64,000 nt of DNA from Brevundimonas terrae (GCF_011761985.1 NZ_JAASQT010000002.1:248001-312000); one strand, 5' to 3'; counted from the first letter of the stretch, positions 1-8,879 are shown. Translations and numbers: made by a program. Notes: generated from the letters alone by a model not told the origin.

Positions 1-117
1 ATGGTGCATGGCGTCCGGTCGATCCGCGCCAGCTTCAACCTTGAAGAATGCGTCTGCCTTGGCAGGGGCGGACGGATCACCTTATAGGCTGGGTATGCAC
101 CCTGCACGGCCACGATC
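1..117. other. window edge, possible 3' end of an upstream gene
   Basis: Frame 1 is open from base 1 to a TAG at 85-87 and would encode 28 residues ending GRITL. It could be the tail of a plus-strand gene that begins outside the window. The piece is too short to identify, and no family was recognised. Bases 88-117 hold no clear Shine-Dalgarno site for the following cupin gene. Confidence 0.2.
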
Positions 118-495
118 ATGAGCGACAGCGAAGACGGCTTCACCGCCGAGGAAGTGGCGATGAATCTGGGTCTGTCACCACACCCCGAGGGCGGATATTT
201 CCGCCTGTTTCCGGGGCAGGAACCGGATGCCGAACGTGTGGCGACCTATCGGCTTTTGATCGCGGACAGTGATCCGCAATGGGTGCCGATGGATCAGGAA
301 GAGATGTGGACCTGCTATATGGGCGGGCCACTGAGGCTGGAAATCGCTACGGGCGGGCCGGTGCACAGCGAAAGCTCGAATGCGGGTGACGGCCACTGGA
401 TGAGCGCACCGGCGGGGGCGTGGGTGCGTCTGGTGCCGCAAGGTGCATGGGCGCTGGCGGGTCGTATCGCCAAGCCCGATCCGCAGTTGCATTAA
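118..495 (+). CDS. cupin superfamily protein, DUF985 (Cupin_5) type
   Basis: A 125-residue protein that matches the small DUF985 cupins in length and in the opening signature LGLSPHPEGGYFR (about residues 18-30). The middle carries the barrel strands (PMDQEEMWTCYMGGPLRLEI) and the end a typical hydrophobic strand pair. Members are single-domain beta-barrels of unknown substrate, sometimes listed as sugar-epimerase-like. It lacks a signal peptide, so it should be cytoplasmic. The ATG at 118 has no good ribosome site, so the start is less certain than the family. It converges on the 93-residue gene at 528-809, with a 15-bp tandem repeat between the two stops. Confidence 0.75.
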   Translation: MSDSEDGFTAEEVAMNLGLSPHPEGGYFRLFPGQEPDAERVATYRLLIADSDPQWVPMDQEEMWTCYMGGPLRLEIATGGPVHSESSNAGDGHWMSAPAGAWVRLVPQGAWALAGRIAKPDPQLH

Positions 496-496
496 A

Positions 497-537
497 CTTA
501 GGCAGCCCAGTCTTAGGTAGCCCAGTCTTAGGCAGCC
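497..537. repeat. 15-bp tandem repeat, 2.7 copies, reiterating stop codons
   Basis: Units at 497-511 and 512-526 differ by one base (cttaggcagcccagt and cttaggtagcccagt), and 527-537 is a partial third copy. Read on the minus strand, the unit is the last codons of the 528-809 gene including its TAA. Because 15 is a multiple of three, each copy places another in-frame TAA after the true stop. Confidence 0.85.
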
Positions 538-809
538 ATGGCGGGGTTTTCAGAAGCGGCGCGGAACTCGTCCCACATCGCGTCTTCGTCGGAATAGCGG
601 CCCAGCGGCGCGCAAATCACATCGACCACCTGTTCTTCCTGACGATCCCAGATGACGGCCAGATCGGTTTCCGTCTCGCACGGTACGATCAGATAGCGCT
701 CGGCAAAGCTCTTGCGCTCGAACGGGCGCAGGGTCGGGGCGACCGCATACGGGCTCTGGGCGTTGTTGGCGGTTTGGGCGGCGGCGGTGCGGGCGAAAGA
801 GAAGGCCAT
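528..809 (-). CDS. conserved hypothetical protein, 93 aa
   Basis: A 93-residue cytoplasmic protein without a recognised domain. The start at 809 (MAFSFARTAA) is preceded on the minus strand by AGGAG nine bases upstream, which decides it against a longer frame reaching 1316 that only shadows the WYL gene. The centre (ERYLIVPCETETDLAVIW) and the acidic, tryptophan-containing end look like a compact folded protein. It is transcribed divergently from the WYL regulator at 910 across about 100 bases, so the regulator could act on it. The 3' end runs into a stop-codon-bearing tandem repeat. No function is assigned. Confidence 0.6.
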   Translation of the reverse strand: MAFSFARTAAAQTANNAQSPYAVAPTLRPFERKSFAERYLIVPCETETDLAVIWDRQEEQVVDVICAPLGRYSDEDAMWDEFRAASENPAMAA

Positions 810-909
810 CTGTGGAAACTCCTGCTGTTGAGGCGCTCGCCTCTTGCTGACAGGTTGTTTATGAAACAGTATTACGACTAAATCGGACGTACCTCTGTGG
901 AGAAGTTTC

Positions 910-1890
910 ATGCGGCATGACAAGGCGGCCATGGTCATTGATCTGGCGCGGGGCATGGCGGCCAGTGCCGAGGGCCTGACCATCAATGAAATGGCATCCC
1001 AGATGGGGGTGGGACGACGCACGGCCGAACGCATGCGTGATGCGGTGTTGATGCTGTTCCCGCAGGCCGAGGAAATCAGTGACCCGCCGTCCAAACGCTG
1101 GCGTATCCGAGGAGGCCTGTCTTCGTTTGAACAGGCTCCGACCGCCACCGAAATGCTGGAGCTTTCCAAGGCTGCGGCCAGCCTGACGGCCTCGGGTGAT
1201 CCGTCGCGTGCGGCAGAGTTGCAGGGGCTGGAGCGCAAGATCAAGGCGGCGATGCGGTCCACGACGCTGAACCGGATGGCCCCTGATCTGGAAGCCTTGG
1301 TGCGGGCCGAAACCATTGCCGTTCAGGCAGGGCCGAGGCCGGGTGCGGACGAGACGGTATTGGCCACTATTCGCGGGGCTGTTCTGGCCGAAGCGCCGCT
1401 GCATTTCATCTATTCGCGTCCGGGGGCCGAGGCCCGCACCCGCATTGTCACGCCCTGTGGCCTGATGTTCGGGCGCGCCAACTATCTGGTGGCCCATGTG
1501 CCTGAAGCGGACCGCATCCAGACCTTCCGGCTGGACCGCATGAGCAGCGTCAGCGCTGGCGCAGGGATGGCCCGCCCGCCCGCAGAGTTCGACCTTCCGG
1601 CCTTCGCCAGCCAGTCCTTCGGTATCTATCAGGACCAGATCGAGGATGTGGTCTTACGGATTGCGCCCGAGGCCGCCGACGAGGCACGCGGCTGGCGCTG
1701 GCACCCGACGCAGGCACTGGAAAATCAGGATGACGGTTCGGTTCTGGTGCGGTTTCGTGCGTCCGGTATGCGCGAACTGGCATGGCATCTGTTTAGCTGG
1801 AGCGGACAGGCCCAGATCATCCAGCCCGAGCGCCTTAAAGACGTCATGGCCGAGGAACTGGAAAAGGCCCGCGCCACCATTGCCGGATAA
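910..1890 (+). CDS. helix-turn-helix WYL-domain transcriptional regulator
   Basis: A 326-residue regulator of the YafY/PafC/DeoR-like WYL group. Residues 1-75 form a winged helix-turn-helix (INEMASQMGVGRRTAERMRDAV is the recognition region), followed by a helical linker and a WYL-type sensor domain from about 150 to 230 (PLHFIYSRPGAEARTRIVTPCGL ... YLVAHVPEADRIQTFRLDRM). The C-terminal 90 residues match the extension usual in these proteins. WYL domains are known to sense nucleic-acid or nucleotide ligands in several families; the ligand here is unknown. The ATG at 910 has GGAGAAG six bases upstream. It is divergent from the 528-809 gene. Confidence 0.85.
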   Translation: MRHDKAAMVIDLARGMAASAEGLTINEMASQMGVGRRTAERMRDAVLMLFPQAEEISDPPSKRWRIRGGLSSFEQAPTATEMLELSKAAASLTASGDPSRAAELQGLERKIKAAMRSTTLNRMAPDLEALVRAETIAVQAGPRPGADETVLATIRGAVLAEAPLHFIYSRPGAEARTRIVTPCGLMFGRANYLVAHVPEADRIQTFRLDRMSSVSAGAGMARPPAEFDLPAFASQSFGIYQDQIEDVVLRIAPEAADEARGWRWHPTQALENQDDGSVLVRFRASGMRELAWHLFSWSGQAQIIQPERLKDVMAEELEKARATIAG

Positions 1891-1985
1891 CGGTGTAACG
1901 GAACCGTGGCTGTATCTTGCCGATTTGTAAGCTGACAGGCGGGGTTTGCTGGCTAGGCTGGCCCTGTAATCGGGAGATTTAAGCT

Positions 1986-3410
1986 TTGCGTATCGGTATC
2001 CCTATGGTGGCGGGTCTGGCCTTGATGGCCGCAGCGGTTTCAGGATGTGCATCGGGCAGCGTCCTGGCGCAGCAAGCACCTATGACGCCGCGTGCCGAGG
2101 TCGAGCGGCAGGGCGAGACCCTGCTGGTCCGTTATGAAATGGATCGCGATGCGGCGGTTTGGGTCTTTACGGATTCGGCCCTGATCAGCGAGGTGCGCCA
2201 GCCATGGCGACCGACCCAGTGGACGGTGATGACGCCCAATGTGGTGCTGGATCGGACGGGTCATTACGATTTTTTGCGTACGGAAGACGGCAGCCCTGTC
2301 CCGCGCACAGTGGAAATCCGCGTGCGGCCCCAGAGTGTAAATTTAGAGGCTGAATATCCGACCCTGAGCTTTACCAACGGGGCGGTGGCCCTGCCGACGG
2401 GGCAGATGTCGGTGTTTCCGATGGGCAGCGTGGCCGAGGTGGCGGCCCTGCCTTCGGACCTGAACGGAGTGGATACGCATGTCGGCCCGACGCAGGTGTC
2501 GTGGCGCGATCAGGCGGGGCCGGTATTGTTCGCGGGCGAACGCCGCCCGTACCTGATTACCCAGCATGAACGGTCTTATGTCCTGATGGGCGATGCCGAT
2601 GTGACCCGTAGCGAAGGTCTGACGGCGGTGATTGATCCGGCCTTGCCGGACTGGATGGCGGCCACCCTGTCAGAGGCGGCTCCGGTGACAGGGCAATGGT
2701 ATCGCCAGCGTCTGGGACCGGCGTCTGCGGGTGCGCAAAAGCCTGTGCTGATGGCGGCATGGCGGGGCGCGACCGAACGGATGACCAGTATGGGCGGCAG
2801 TGTTCTGCCCGGTCTGATCGTGATGAATTTTGAAGGGCAGGGGATCACCCAGCCGACGGACAGGGTGCGCGAACGTGCCCTGTGGTTCATTGCCCACGAG
2901 GCGGCGCATTTCTGGTTGGGCCAGACGGTGCGCTATGAGTATGCCCGCGACAGCTGGATTACCGAGGGCGGGGCCGATCTGATGGCGGTGAGAGCGCTAA
3001 AGGCGCGCGATCCGTCCTATGATGACAAGGCCGAGCTTCAGACCGAGATCGACGACTGCGTGAAATATGCGGGCAAGCCTGTGGCCGAGGCGGGCGCGCG
3101 CGGCGAGCATCGCGCCTATTATGCGTGCGGCGCGGTGTTTGCCATGTCGGCCGAGGCGGCGCAAAAAAGCAAGACGGGCGGGGACTTCCTCGATTTTATC
3201 GGCCCGCTGATTGATGCCAACCGCGATGACGGCGTGCTGACCTCCAGCGAGTGGTTGATCCATTATGCGGCGGCGGGTGCGCGTATGGAGCAGGCCCGCC
3301 TGATGCTGGAAATGATCAATTCGGGTGCACCTGATCCGGCGACCAGTGTGCTGACCCTGCTGGAAGGTTGGGATGTGACCTTGCAGGATGGACGCGTGGT
3401 TCTGCGTTAA
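1986..3410 (+). CDS. predicted lipoprotein with gluzincin-type HEXXH-x18-E zinc motif
   Basis: A 474-residue exported protein. The N-terminus has a hydrophobic stretch ending in a lipobox (VSGC, Cys at about residue 21), which predicts lipidation. Residues 304-308 are HEAAH and a glutamate follows at 327 (WITEGGADL), giving the HEXXH-x18-E spacing of M1-like gluzincins. The preceding 250 residues look like beta-rich N-terminal domains. Overall similarity to classical aminopeptidase N is low, so the substrate is unknown. The start is TTG at 1986 with GGAG nine bases upstream; an ATG at 2004 is the alternative. It ends next to the convergent regulator gene. Confidence 0.75.
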   Translation: MRIGIPMVAGLALMAAAVSGCASGSVLAQQAPMTPRAEVERQGETLLVRYEMDRDAAVWVFTDSALISEVRQPWRPTQWTVMTPNVVLDRTGHYDFLRTEDGSPVPRTVEIRVRPQSVNLEAEYPTLSFTNGAVALPTGQMSVFPMGSVAEVAALPSDLNGVDTHVGPTQVSWRDQAGPVLFAGERRPYLITQHERSYVLMGDADVTRSEGLTAVIDPALPDWMAATLSEAAPVTGQWYRQRLGPASAGAQKPVLMAAWRGATERMTSMGGSVLPGLIVMNFEGQGITQPTDRVRERALWFIAHEAAHFWLGQTVRYEYARDSWITEGGADLMAVRALKARDPSYDDKAELQTEIDDCVKYAGKPVAEAGARGEHRAYYACGAVFAMSAEAAQKSKTGGDFLDFIGPLIDANRDDGVLTSSEWLIHYAAAGARMEQARLMLEMINSGAPDPATSVLTLLEGWDVTLQDGRVVLR

Positions 3411-3420
3411 TCGTAAATAT

Positions 3421-4866
3421 CTAGGCGGGTGCGAACGGATACGGGCTGACCGACTTGGCCCAGTCATCGACGGCCAGAGGGCGGTCGATAGGGGCGGCCG
3501 CCCGCTCGGCGCACGGGTGGCGGTGGCAGAGGCGACAGGCAGGGCCGATCGGCGTGACCTCGGGATGGGTCAGGTCCAGCCCCTGTGCATGGATCAGCCG
3601 GTGCGCGTGTTGCAACTCGCAGCCCATGCCGATGGCCAGATCCTGATTGTCGCCCATGACGTCATGCCCCTGGCGGCTGACCGTGCGGGCAAAGGTGAAC
3701 CAGCGGCTGGCGGGTTTGCCGTCCTGTTCGGGCGTTTCGATGATCTGGGTGATGATCCGGCCCGGTGTGCGAAAGGCCGAGTGCAGTCGCCAGCGCGGGC
3801 AGGCTCCACCAAAGCGCGAGAACGGAAACGCGCCGGTCGCATAGCGTTTGGAGATGTTGCCGGCCTGATCAACCCGCATCAGGAAGAAGGGCACGCCACG
3901 CGCCGATGGCCGCGACAGGGTGGTCAGGCGGTGGGCGGCCTGCTCATAGGAAACGCCAAACTTGGCCTGTAGCCGACTGATATCATAGCGGCTTTCCTCG
4001 GCCAGACGCTGGAAGGCGGCATAGGGCATCAGGATGGCGGCGGCCAAGGTATTGGTCAGAGCCACCTTCAACAGGTTGCGGGTCGGTTCGTCCGGCGTAT
4101 TGGCGGCCTCGACCATGGCATTCAGTTCTGGACCATGTTCGGACAGGGCCAACTGGTAGGCGATGGCAAAGGCGCGCGATGATGGCCCCAGCGTCTCGCT
4201 GAGCAACAGGCGGCGCATATGCAGGTCAAAACGGCGCGTCCACTGCACCATAACCTCGGCGGGCAGGGTGCGGACCGTCAGCCCGTGACGGGCGGCCAGA
4301 CGTTGACGGGCGGCGGGCTCGAAGCCCTCGGCATGGGCAGGGCGATCATGCTGGAGGGCGGCAAACAGCGTCTCGCCTAGCGTATCCAGTTCGGGAAAAT
4401 GGTTGCCGCGTGATTGCAGATATTCGCGCACCCAGTCGGCGGGGGCGCCATCATCCAGACCTTCGCCCTGTTCGTTGGCGGCGCGCATACGGGCGCGCTG
4501 GTCGTCAAAGGTTTGGTACAGCCGCAACAGGGCCTCGGCCACGGCGGGGGCTTCCTCGATGGCCTGCATCAGTTCGTGACGCGGGGCGCTGAAACCCTTG
4601 AACACCGGATCGGCCAGTATTTCGGACAGACGGGCCGCATCGACCGCGCCCGACTGGTTCAGGGTGCGCAGGTCCACATCATAGGTCTCGGCCAGTTTCA
4701 ACAGCAGTTGTGCCGAGACGGGGCGCTGGTTGCGCTCGATATGGTTCAGATAGGATGGCGACACGCCGAGGTCTTCGGCCATGGCGGTCTGGGTCAGGCC
4801 AAGGTCGCGACGCACCCGTTTGAGGCGAGCACCCAGAAACAGTTTGCGGTCAGCATTATCCTGCAT
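3421..4866 (-). CDS. XRE-family short-chain fatty acyl regulator (ScfR/RamB-like)
   Basis: A 481-residue regulator with an XRE helix-turn-helix at residues 10-66 (LTQTAMAEDLGVSPSYLNHIERNQ region), an IrrE-like central region (AFQRLAEESRYDISRLQAKFGVSYEQAAHRL), and a C-terminal cysteine-bearing DUF2083-type domain (GPACRLCHRHPC). The architecture is that of ScfR/RamB/MccR proteins, which control acetate and propionate metabolism including the glyoxylate shunt. It is divergent from isocitrate lyase, and the gap holds a perfect 13-bp inverted repeat beginning 12 bases from its own start. It therefore probably regulates both aceA and itself. Whether it activates or represses cannot be read from the sequence. 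Confidence 0.85.
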   Translation of the reverse strand: MQDNADRKLFLGARLKRVRRDLGLTQTAMAEDLGVSPSYLNHIERNQRPVSAQLLLKLAETYDVDLRTLNQSGAVDAARLSEILADPVFKGFSAPRHELMQAIEEAPAVAEALLRLYQTFDDQRARMRAANEQGEGLDDGAPADWVREYLQSRGNHFPELDTLGETLFAALQHDRPAHAEGFEPAARQRLAARHGLTVRTLPAEVMVQWTRRFDLHMRRLLLSETLGPSSRAFAIAYQLALSEHGPELNAMVEAANTPDEPTRNLLKVALTNTLAAAILMPYAAFQRLAEESRYDISRLQAKFGVSYEQAAHRLTTLSRPSARGVPFFLMRVDQAGNISKRYATGAFPFSRFGGACPRWRLHSAFRTPGRIITQIIETPEQDGKPASRWFTFARTVSRQGHDVMGDNQDLAIGMGCELQHAHRLIHAQGLDLTHPEVTPIGPACRLCHRHPCAERAAAPIDRPLAVDDWAKSVSPYPFAPA

Positions 4867-4877
4867 ATCAAAGATAG

Positions 4878-4915
4878 GTCACAATATGACTAAATGCGTC
4901 AAGTCATATTGTGAC
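4878..4915. promoter_or_regulatory. perfect inverted repeat, probable operator for the aceA/ScfR pair
   Basis: gtcacaatatgac at 4878-4890 is the exact reverse complement of gtcatattgtgac at 4903-4915, with 12 bases between. Each arm is itself a GTCA-N5-TGAC dyad. A third, looser copy (GTCA-N4-TGAC) lies at 4947-4958. The repeat is 12 bases upstream of the regulator start and about 107 upstream of the aceA ATG, the usual place for an autoregulated divergent operator. Confidence 0.75.
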
Positions 4916-4989
4916 TAAGTGACTTTAATCTCGACGCTGATGGTGTGTCATTTGTGACTTTGGCGTGTTCTCTGGAGGCAACGACGGCT

Positions 4990-5025
4990 GTGGCCGCGCC
5001 CTTCGCAAATCGAGAACGACAATGA
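4990..5025 (+). other. possible 11-codon leader ORF coupled to aceA
   Basis: GTG at 4990 opens an 11-codon frame ([11 protein letters not shown]) whose TGA at 5023-5025 overlaps the aceA ATG at 5022 as ATGA. GGAGG at 4974-4978 lies 11 bases before the GTG, whereas aceA itself has only a weak ribosome site. Translational coupling is an inference; the spacing from GGAGG is somewhat long. Confidence 0.3.
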
Positions 5026-6299
5026 CGACCTTTGCTGATCTGGTTCCTTCGCCCTCTGGCCGTTTCGACGGTATCGAACGCCCCTACACGCCTGAAGATG
5101 TCCTACGTTTGCGCGGCTCGGTGCCGATCACCCATACGCTGGCCGAGCGCGGTGCCAATCGTCTGTGGGAGTTGCTGCACTCGGAACCCTATATCAATGC
5201 TCTGGGCGCAGTGACCGGCAACCAAGCCATGCAGATGGTTCGTGCAGGTCTGAAGGCCATCTATCTGTCGGGCTGGCAGGTCGCCGCCGATGCCAATACC
5301 GCCGGTGCCATGTATCCGGACCAGTCGCTGTATCCGGCCAATGCCGCACCGGAACTGTGCCGCCGCATCAACCGCACCCTGCAGCGGGCTGACCAGATCG
5401 AACATGCCGAGGGCGGCGCAAAGCGCGAATGGTTCGCCCCGATCGTTGCCGATGCCGAGGCCGGTTTCGGTGGTCCTCTGAACAGCTTTGAAATCATGAA
5501 GGCCTTCATCGAGGCGGGCGCTGCGGGCGTCCACTTTGAAGACCAACTGGCGTCGGAAAAGAAGTGCGGCCACCTGGGTGGCAAGGTTCTGATCCCGACC
5601 CAAGCCCATGAGCGCAACCTGATCGCGGCGCGTCTGGCAGCGGATGTTTGCGGCACCCCGACCCTGACGGTTGCCCGCACGGATGCGGAATCGGCCCAAC
5701 TGATCACCTCGGATATCGACGAGCGCGACCATCCGTTCATTGACCGCGACAACCGCACGCCGGAAGGCTTCTTCCGCCTGAAGGAAGGCACCGGCCTTGA
5801 TCACTGCATCGCGCGTGGCCTGTCCTATGCCAAATATGCGGACCTGCTGTGGTGGGAAACCTCGCACCCTGATCTGGACGACGCCAAGCGCTTTGCCGAG
5901 GCCGTACAGAAAGAGCATCCGGGCAAGCTGATGGCCTATAACTGCTCGCCATCCTTCAACTGGGAAGCCAAGCTGGACAAGGAAACCATTGCCAAGTTCC
6001 AACGCGAACTTGGTGCCATGGGCTACAAGTTCCAGTTCGTGACGCTGGCCGGTTTCCACAGCCTGAACAACGGCATGTTCGAGCTGGCCTCGGGTTATCG
6101 CGACCGTGGCATGGCGGCCTATTCCGAGCTGCAACAGCGCGAGTTCAGCAATGAAGCCATCGGCTACACCGCCACCCGCCACCAGCGCGAAGTCGGCACC
6201 GGCTATTTCGACGATGTCGCCACTGTCATCTCGCAGGGCCGCTCTTCGACCACGGCTTTGAAAGACTCCACCGAGACGGCCCAGTTCAGCGCCGCCTGA
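5022..6299 (+). CDS. aceA: isocitrate lyase
   Basis: Isocitrate lyase cleaves isocitrate to succinate and glyoxylate, the first step of the glyoxylate shunt used on acetate and fatty acids. The 425-residue length fits the bacterial enzyme. The catalytic signature KKCGH is at 180-184 (nucleophile Cys182), preceded by the magnesium-binding stretch [10 protein letters not shown] (142-151). The chosen start is ATG 5022 (MTTFADLV); an in-frame GTG at 4965 would add 19 unconserved residues. No malate synthase gene is seen in the window. The gene is divergent from a ScfR/RamB-like regulator and is followed after 36 bases by a 69-residue gene. Confidence 0.97.
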   Translation: MTTFADLVPSPSGRFDGIERPYTPEDVLRLRGSVPITHTLAERGANRLWELLHSEPYINALGAVTGNQAMQMVRAGLKAIYLSGWQVAADANTAGAMYPDQSLYPANAAPELCRRINRTLQRADQIEHAEGGAKREWFAPIVADAEAGFGGPLNSFEIMKAFIEAGAAGVHFEDQLASEKKCGHLGGKVLIPTQAHERNLIAARLAADVCGTPTLTVARTDAESAQLITSDIDERDHPFIDRDNRTPEGFFRLKEGTGLDHCIARGLSYAKYADLLWWETSHPDLDDAKRFAEAVQKEHPGKLMAYNCSPSFNWEAKLDKETIAKFQRELGAMGYKFQFVTLAGFHSLNNGMFELASGYRDRGMAAYSELQQREFSNEAIGYTATRHQREVGTGYFDDVATVISQGRSSTTALKDSTETAQFSAA

Positions 6300-6335
6300 T
6301 CCCCCGCGTCTACCTATGGAAAGGAGGGTCCCGTC

Positions 6336-6545
6336 ATGGAACCCCTGTCACGACCGCAAGCCATCATCGACTACTGTCTGGCCCCGCTGGGCCTCGACGG
6401 AGCAGGCGAGGGCGAGAAGGAAGCCCGTCGCCGACTGGAACATGTGATCAAGACCTTCCAGTCCAAGGTGAGCCGCCCGTTGAGCGTGGATTTCTCGTCC
6501 ATGCCCAGCCAGGTCATTAACGAGGCCGCCCACGGCTACGAATAG
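6336..6545 (+). CDS. small protein downstream of isocitrate lyase
   Basis: A 69-residue soluble protein, MEPLSRPQAIID to NEAAHGYE, with no recognised domain. A textbook ribosome site (AAGGAGG) lies eight bases before the ATG, so it is very likely translated. It is 36 bases after aceA with no terminator between, and a strong terminator follows at 6560, so the two probably share an mRNA. The short, charged helix-rich sequence could be a partner of a metabolic enzyme, but this is speculation. Confidence 0.7.
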   Translation: MEPLSRPQAIIDYCLAPLGLDGAGEGEKEARRRLEHVIKTFQSKVSRPLSVDFSSMPSQVINEAAHGYE

Positions 6546-6559
6546 GCTGTGAAAATCAG

Positions 6560-6600
6560 GAACCGCCCGAAGCTCAGCTTCGGGCGGTTCTTTGTTTTCG
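6560..6600 (+). terminator. rho-independent terminator
   Basis: A perfect 13-bp stem (6560-6572 with 6578-6590) and five-base loop, followed by a T-rich run. It ends the aceA unit and lies between convergent genes. Confidence 0.9.
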
Positions 6601-6608
6601 TATCAAAG

Positions 6609-8879
6609 TCAGTGGGGCGCGGCTTTATGCGCGGTCAGTTGATAGGTCAGGTCCAGCAATTGCTGCACATTAAAGGGCTTGGACAGGTGGGCATCTGCGC
6701 CCGCATCCATTGAGGCCGAGACATGTTCGGGCATGGCATTGGCGGTCAGCATGATGATCGGTATGTGCGCAATGCCGGTGTCCTTCTCTAGCTGGCGGAT
6801 CAGGCGCGTGGCGCTAAGCCCGTCCATGACCGGCATCTGCATGTCCATCAGCACCAGATCGAAGGTTCGTGCCGCACAGGCATCCAGCGCCAACTGCCCG
6901 TTCTCGACCTCGGTCAGTTGGATATTGTCCTTGTCCAATATCATCTGCACGACGCGGCGGTTGGTGGCGTTGTCGTCGGCCAGCAAGACCTGAAGACTGT
7001 CACTGCGCGGTGTCGTGTCCGGCCTTACCGGCGTGCCAATCGTTTCCGGCGCGGTATCGCTGTTCATGGGCGGATTGGGGGCTGTGATCGGTTCCATGGG
7101 CAGGATCAGGGTGAAGCTGGAGCCTTGGCCCAGCTGGCTGCTGCCATCAATCGAGCCGCCCATTCGGGTGGCCAGTTCCGTACAGATCGACAGACCAAGA
7201 CCGGAACCCCCATAGCGGCGGGTGATGTCCTCGTCGGCCTGCTGGAAACGTTCAAACAGGTCACGGCGTTTGGCCGGATCGAAGCCTATGCCTGTGTCAT
7301 CGACACGGAAAACAACATTGCGATCCTGACGGGTCACAAACAGCGAGATGTGACCTTCGTTGGTGAATTTTACAGCATTGGACAAAAGGTTATTGAGGAT
7401 CTGTCCTGTGCGGGTGGCATCTCCCATGACCCAGTTCTGAGCGCTGGTGGCAATATGGCAGGAAAGCTGGACGCCTTTCTCGCGGGCCGCATTGGCGTAG
7501 AGTTTATGGGTATCATTGACGAGCCGCGTCAGATCGAACGGGGCAGGGCTGATGTGGATCAGGCCGGATTCAATGCGCGCCATATCCAGAATGTCGCTGA
7601 GCAGGGTCTGGAGGTTGTCGCTGGACGAGCGGATGATCTCGACCATTTCGCTCTGGGTGCCGCTCAGGGCAGACTGGGACAAGGCCTCGGCCAGAGCGAT
7701 AATGCCGTTCAGCGGGGTGCGTATTTCGTGGCTCATATTGGCCAGAAACCGGCTCTTGGCCACATTGGCGCTTCGGGCCTGTTCCAGTGCTGTCGCCAGT
7801 TCGGCCTCGTGTTTTTTCTGTTCGGTAAAGTCCGACACGGTGCTCACAAGGCCGCGATGGGCAATGCGGCGGTTTTGCAGGCGCAGCCAGTGGTTCTTGT
7901 CGCCTGACTGGACCAGCCAGTCGCCCGGACTATGCTCGTTAAGCCGCAGTTCCAGCCCGTCAGGGTGGGCCGAGCTGGCCGTTTCGGACATACGGAATGG
8001 AATGGCGGTCTGACGGGCGTGCGAATAGGTCATGCCGACGCGCAAATAGGGGCCGATATCGCGGCTAAGTCTCTGGAAATGGCTGTTCCAGATCACCAGA
8101 CGCTCGCGCTCGTCATACAGGGCCAAGCCGATCGGCAAAGCCTCGATGGCATTACGCAGGTTGGAAACAAAGCGTAGCTGTGACTGCCATAGAGCGGCAG
8201 CAAACAGAACCACACCGAACAACAGGGCGCTGGCGACAGACAGCCCCCAAGCAATCGGCGGGGCGGTCATGGCCCAGCTTGTAGGAGTTGCGGCGAGCAT
8301 CTGTTCCAGCCCGTATGCCATGCAGGCGGTCAGAGTGGCGCACAAGAACGAGACGATCAGCATTTCCTGCCGGACCGACCGACGCGGGCGGATTGCGGAA
8401 ATGATGATGAAGGCGAGCGGCGCGGCCACCACAAACATGGCGGCAGTGGTAAGGCGCGACGGATCAAAACCCACGCCTATAGAAAGACGGCACAGGGTCA
8501 GTGTGGCCAGACTGCCAAACGCAAAGACGACCAGAATCGCCATTGTATAGAGAAACGGATTGGCGGCACCGGAACGGGCAATCTGTAAGCGCAAAACCCC
8601 GGCCATGGTGGCCACTGCCGCGATCTGGCCCAAGGCCGCCAGCCAGATGTTCAGACCATCGGCAAAACCGGAGGGCGAGGCGATATAGCTTGCCCACCAC
8701 AGGCCGTGGGCGGCGACACACAAGGTGACAATGCTCCACAGTCGTCGTTCGGTGTTGGCGCGGGTCTTGATGACGCTGATGGCCAGCATGGCCGCAATGA
8801 GTGTCAGCCAGACAAAGCCCCCGACGGCCAGAATCGACCAATCCGGCGGGGAGATATTCTGGACCGCTATACGCGCCAT
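6609..8879 (-). CDS. membrane hybrid histidine kinase with receiver domain
   Basis: A 756-residue hybrid sensor kinase. About seven hydrophobic segments fill residues 15-235 as a membrane sensor. A PAS-like domain spans about 240-355 (NAIEALPIGLALYDERERLVIWN). The HisKA box FLANMSHEIRTPL places the phospho-histidine at 384. The ATPase N box is near 496-505, with DDTGIGF (527-533) and GGSGLGLS (557-564). After a Pro/Thr-rich linker, a receiver domain (628-745) carries the acidic pair DD at 635-636, phospho-acceptor Asp679 (LMDMQMP) and Lys734. The missing phosphotransfer partner must be elsewhere. It converges on the aceA unit and is divergent from phoR. Confidence 0.92.
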   Translation of the reverse strand: MARIAVQNISPPDWSILAVGGFVWLTLIAAMLAISVIKTRANTERRLWSIVTLCVAAHGLWWASYIASPSGFADGLNIWLAALGQIAAVATMAGVLRLQIARSGAANPFLYTMAILVVFAFGSLATLTLCRLSIGVGFDPSRLTTAAMFVVAAPLAFIIISAIRPRRSVRQEMLIVSFLCATLTACMAYGLEQMLAATPTSWAMTAPPIAWGLSVASALLFGVVLFAAALWQSQLRFVSNLRNAIEALPIGLALYDERERLVIWNSHFQRLSRDIGPYLRVGMTYSHARQTAIPFRMSETASSAHPDGLELRLNEHSPGDWLVQSGDKNHWLRLQNRRIAHRGLVSTVSDFTEQKKHEAELATALEQARSANVAKSRFLANMSHEIRTPLNGIIALAEALSQSALSGTQSEMVEIIRSSSDNLQTLLSDILDMARIESGLIHISPAPFDLTRLVNDTHKLYANAAREKGVQLSCHIATSAQNWVMGDATRTGQILNNLLSNAVKFTNEGHISLFVTRQDRNVVFRVDDTGIGFDPAKRRDLFERFQQADEDITRRYGGSGLGLSICTELATRMGGSIDGSSQLGQGSSFTLILPMEPITAPNPPMNSDTAPETIGTPVRPDTTPRSDSLQVLLADDNATNRRVVQMILDKDNIQLTEVENGQLALDACAARTFDLVLMDMQMPVMDGLSATRLIRQLEKDTGIAHIPIIMLTANAMPEHVSASMDAGADAHLSKPFNVQQLLDLTYQLTAHKAAPH

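Noticed and set aside
48-272. A 74-codon plus-strand frame at the left edge
   Set aside because: It overlaps the cupin gene in another frame and gives an Arg-rich translation without a domain.
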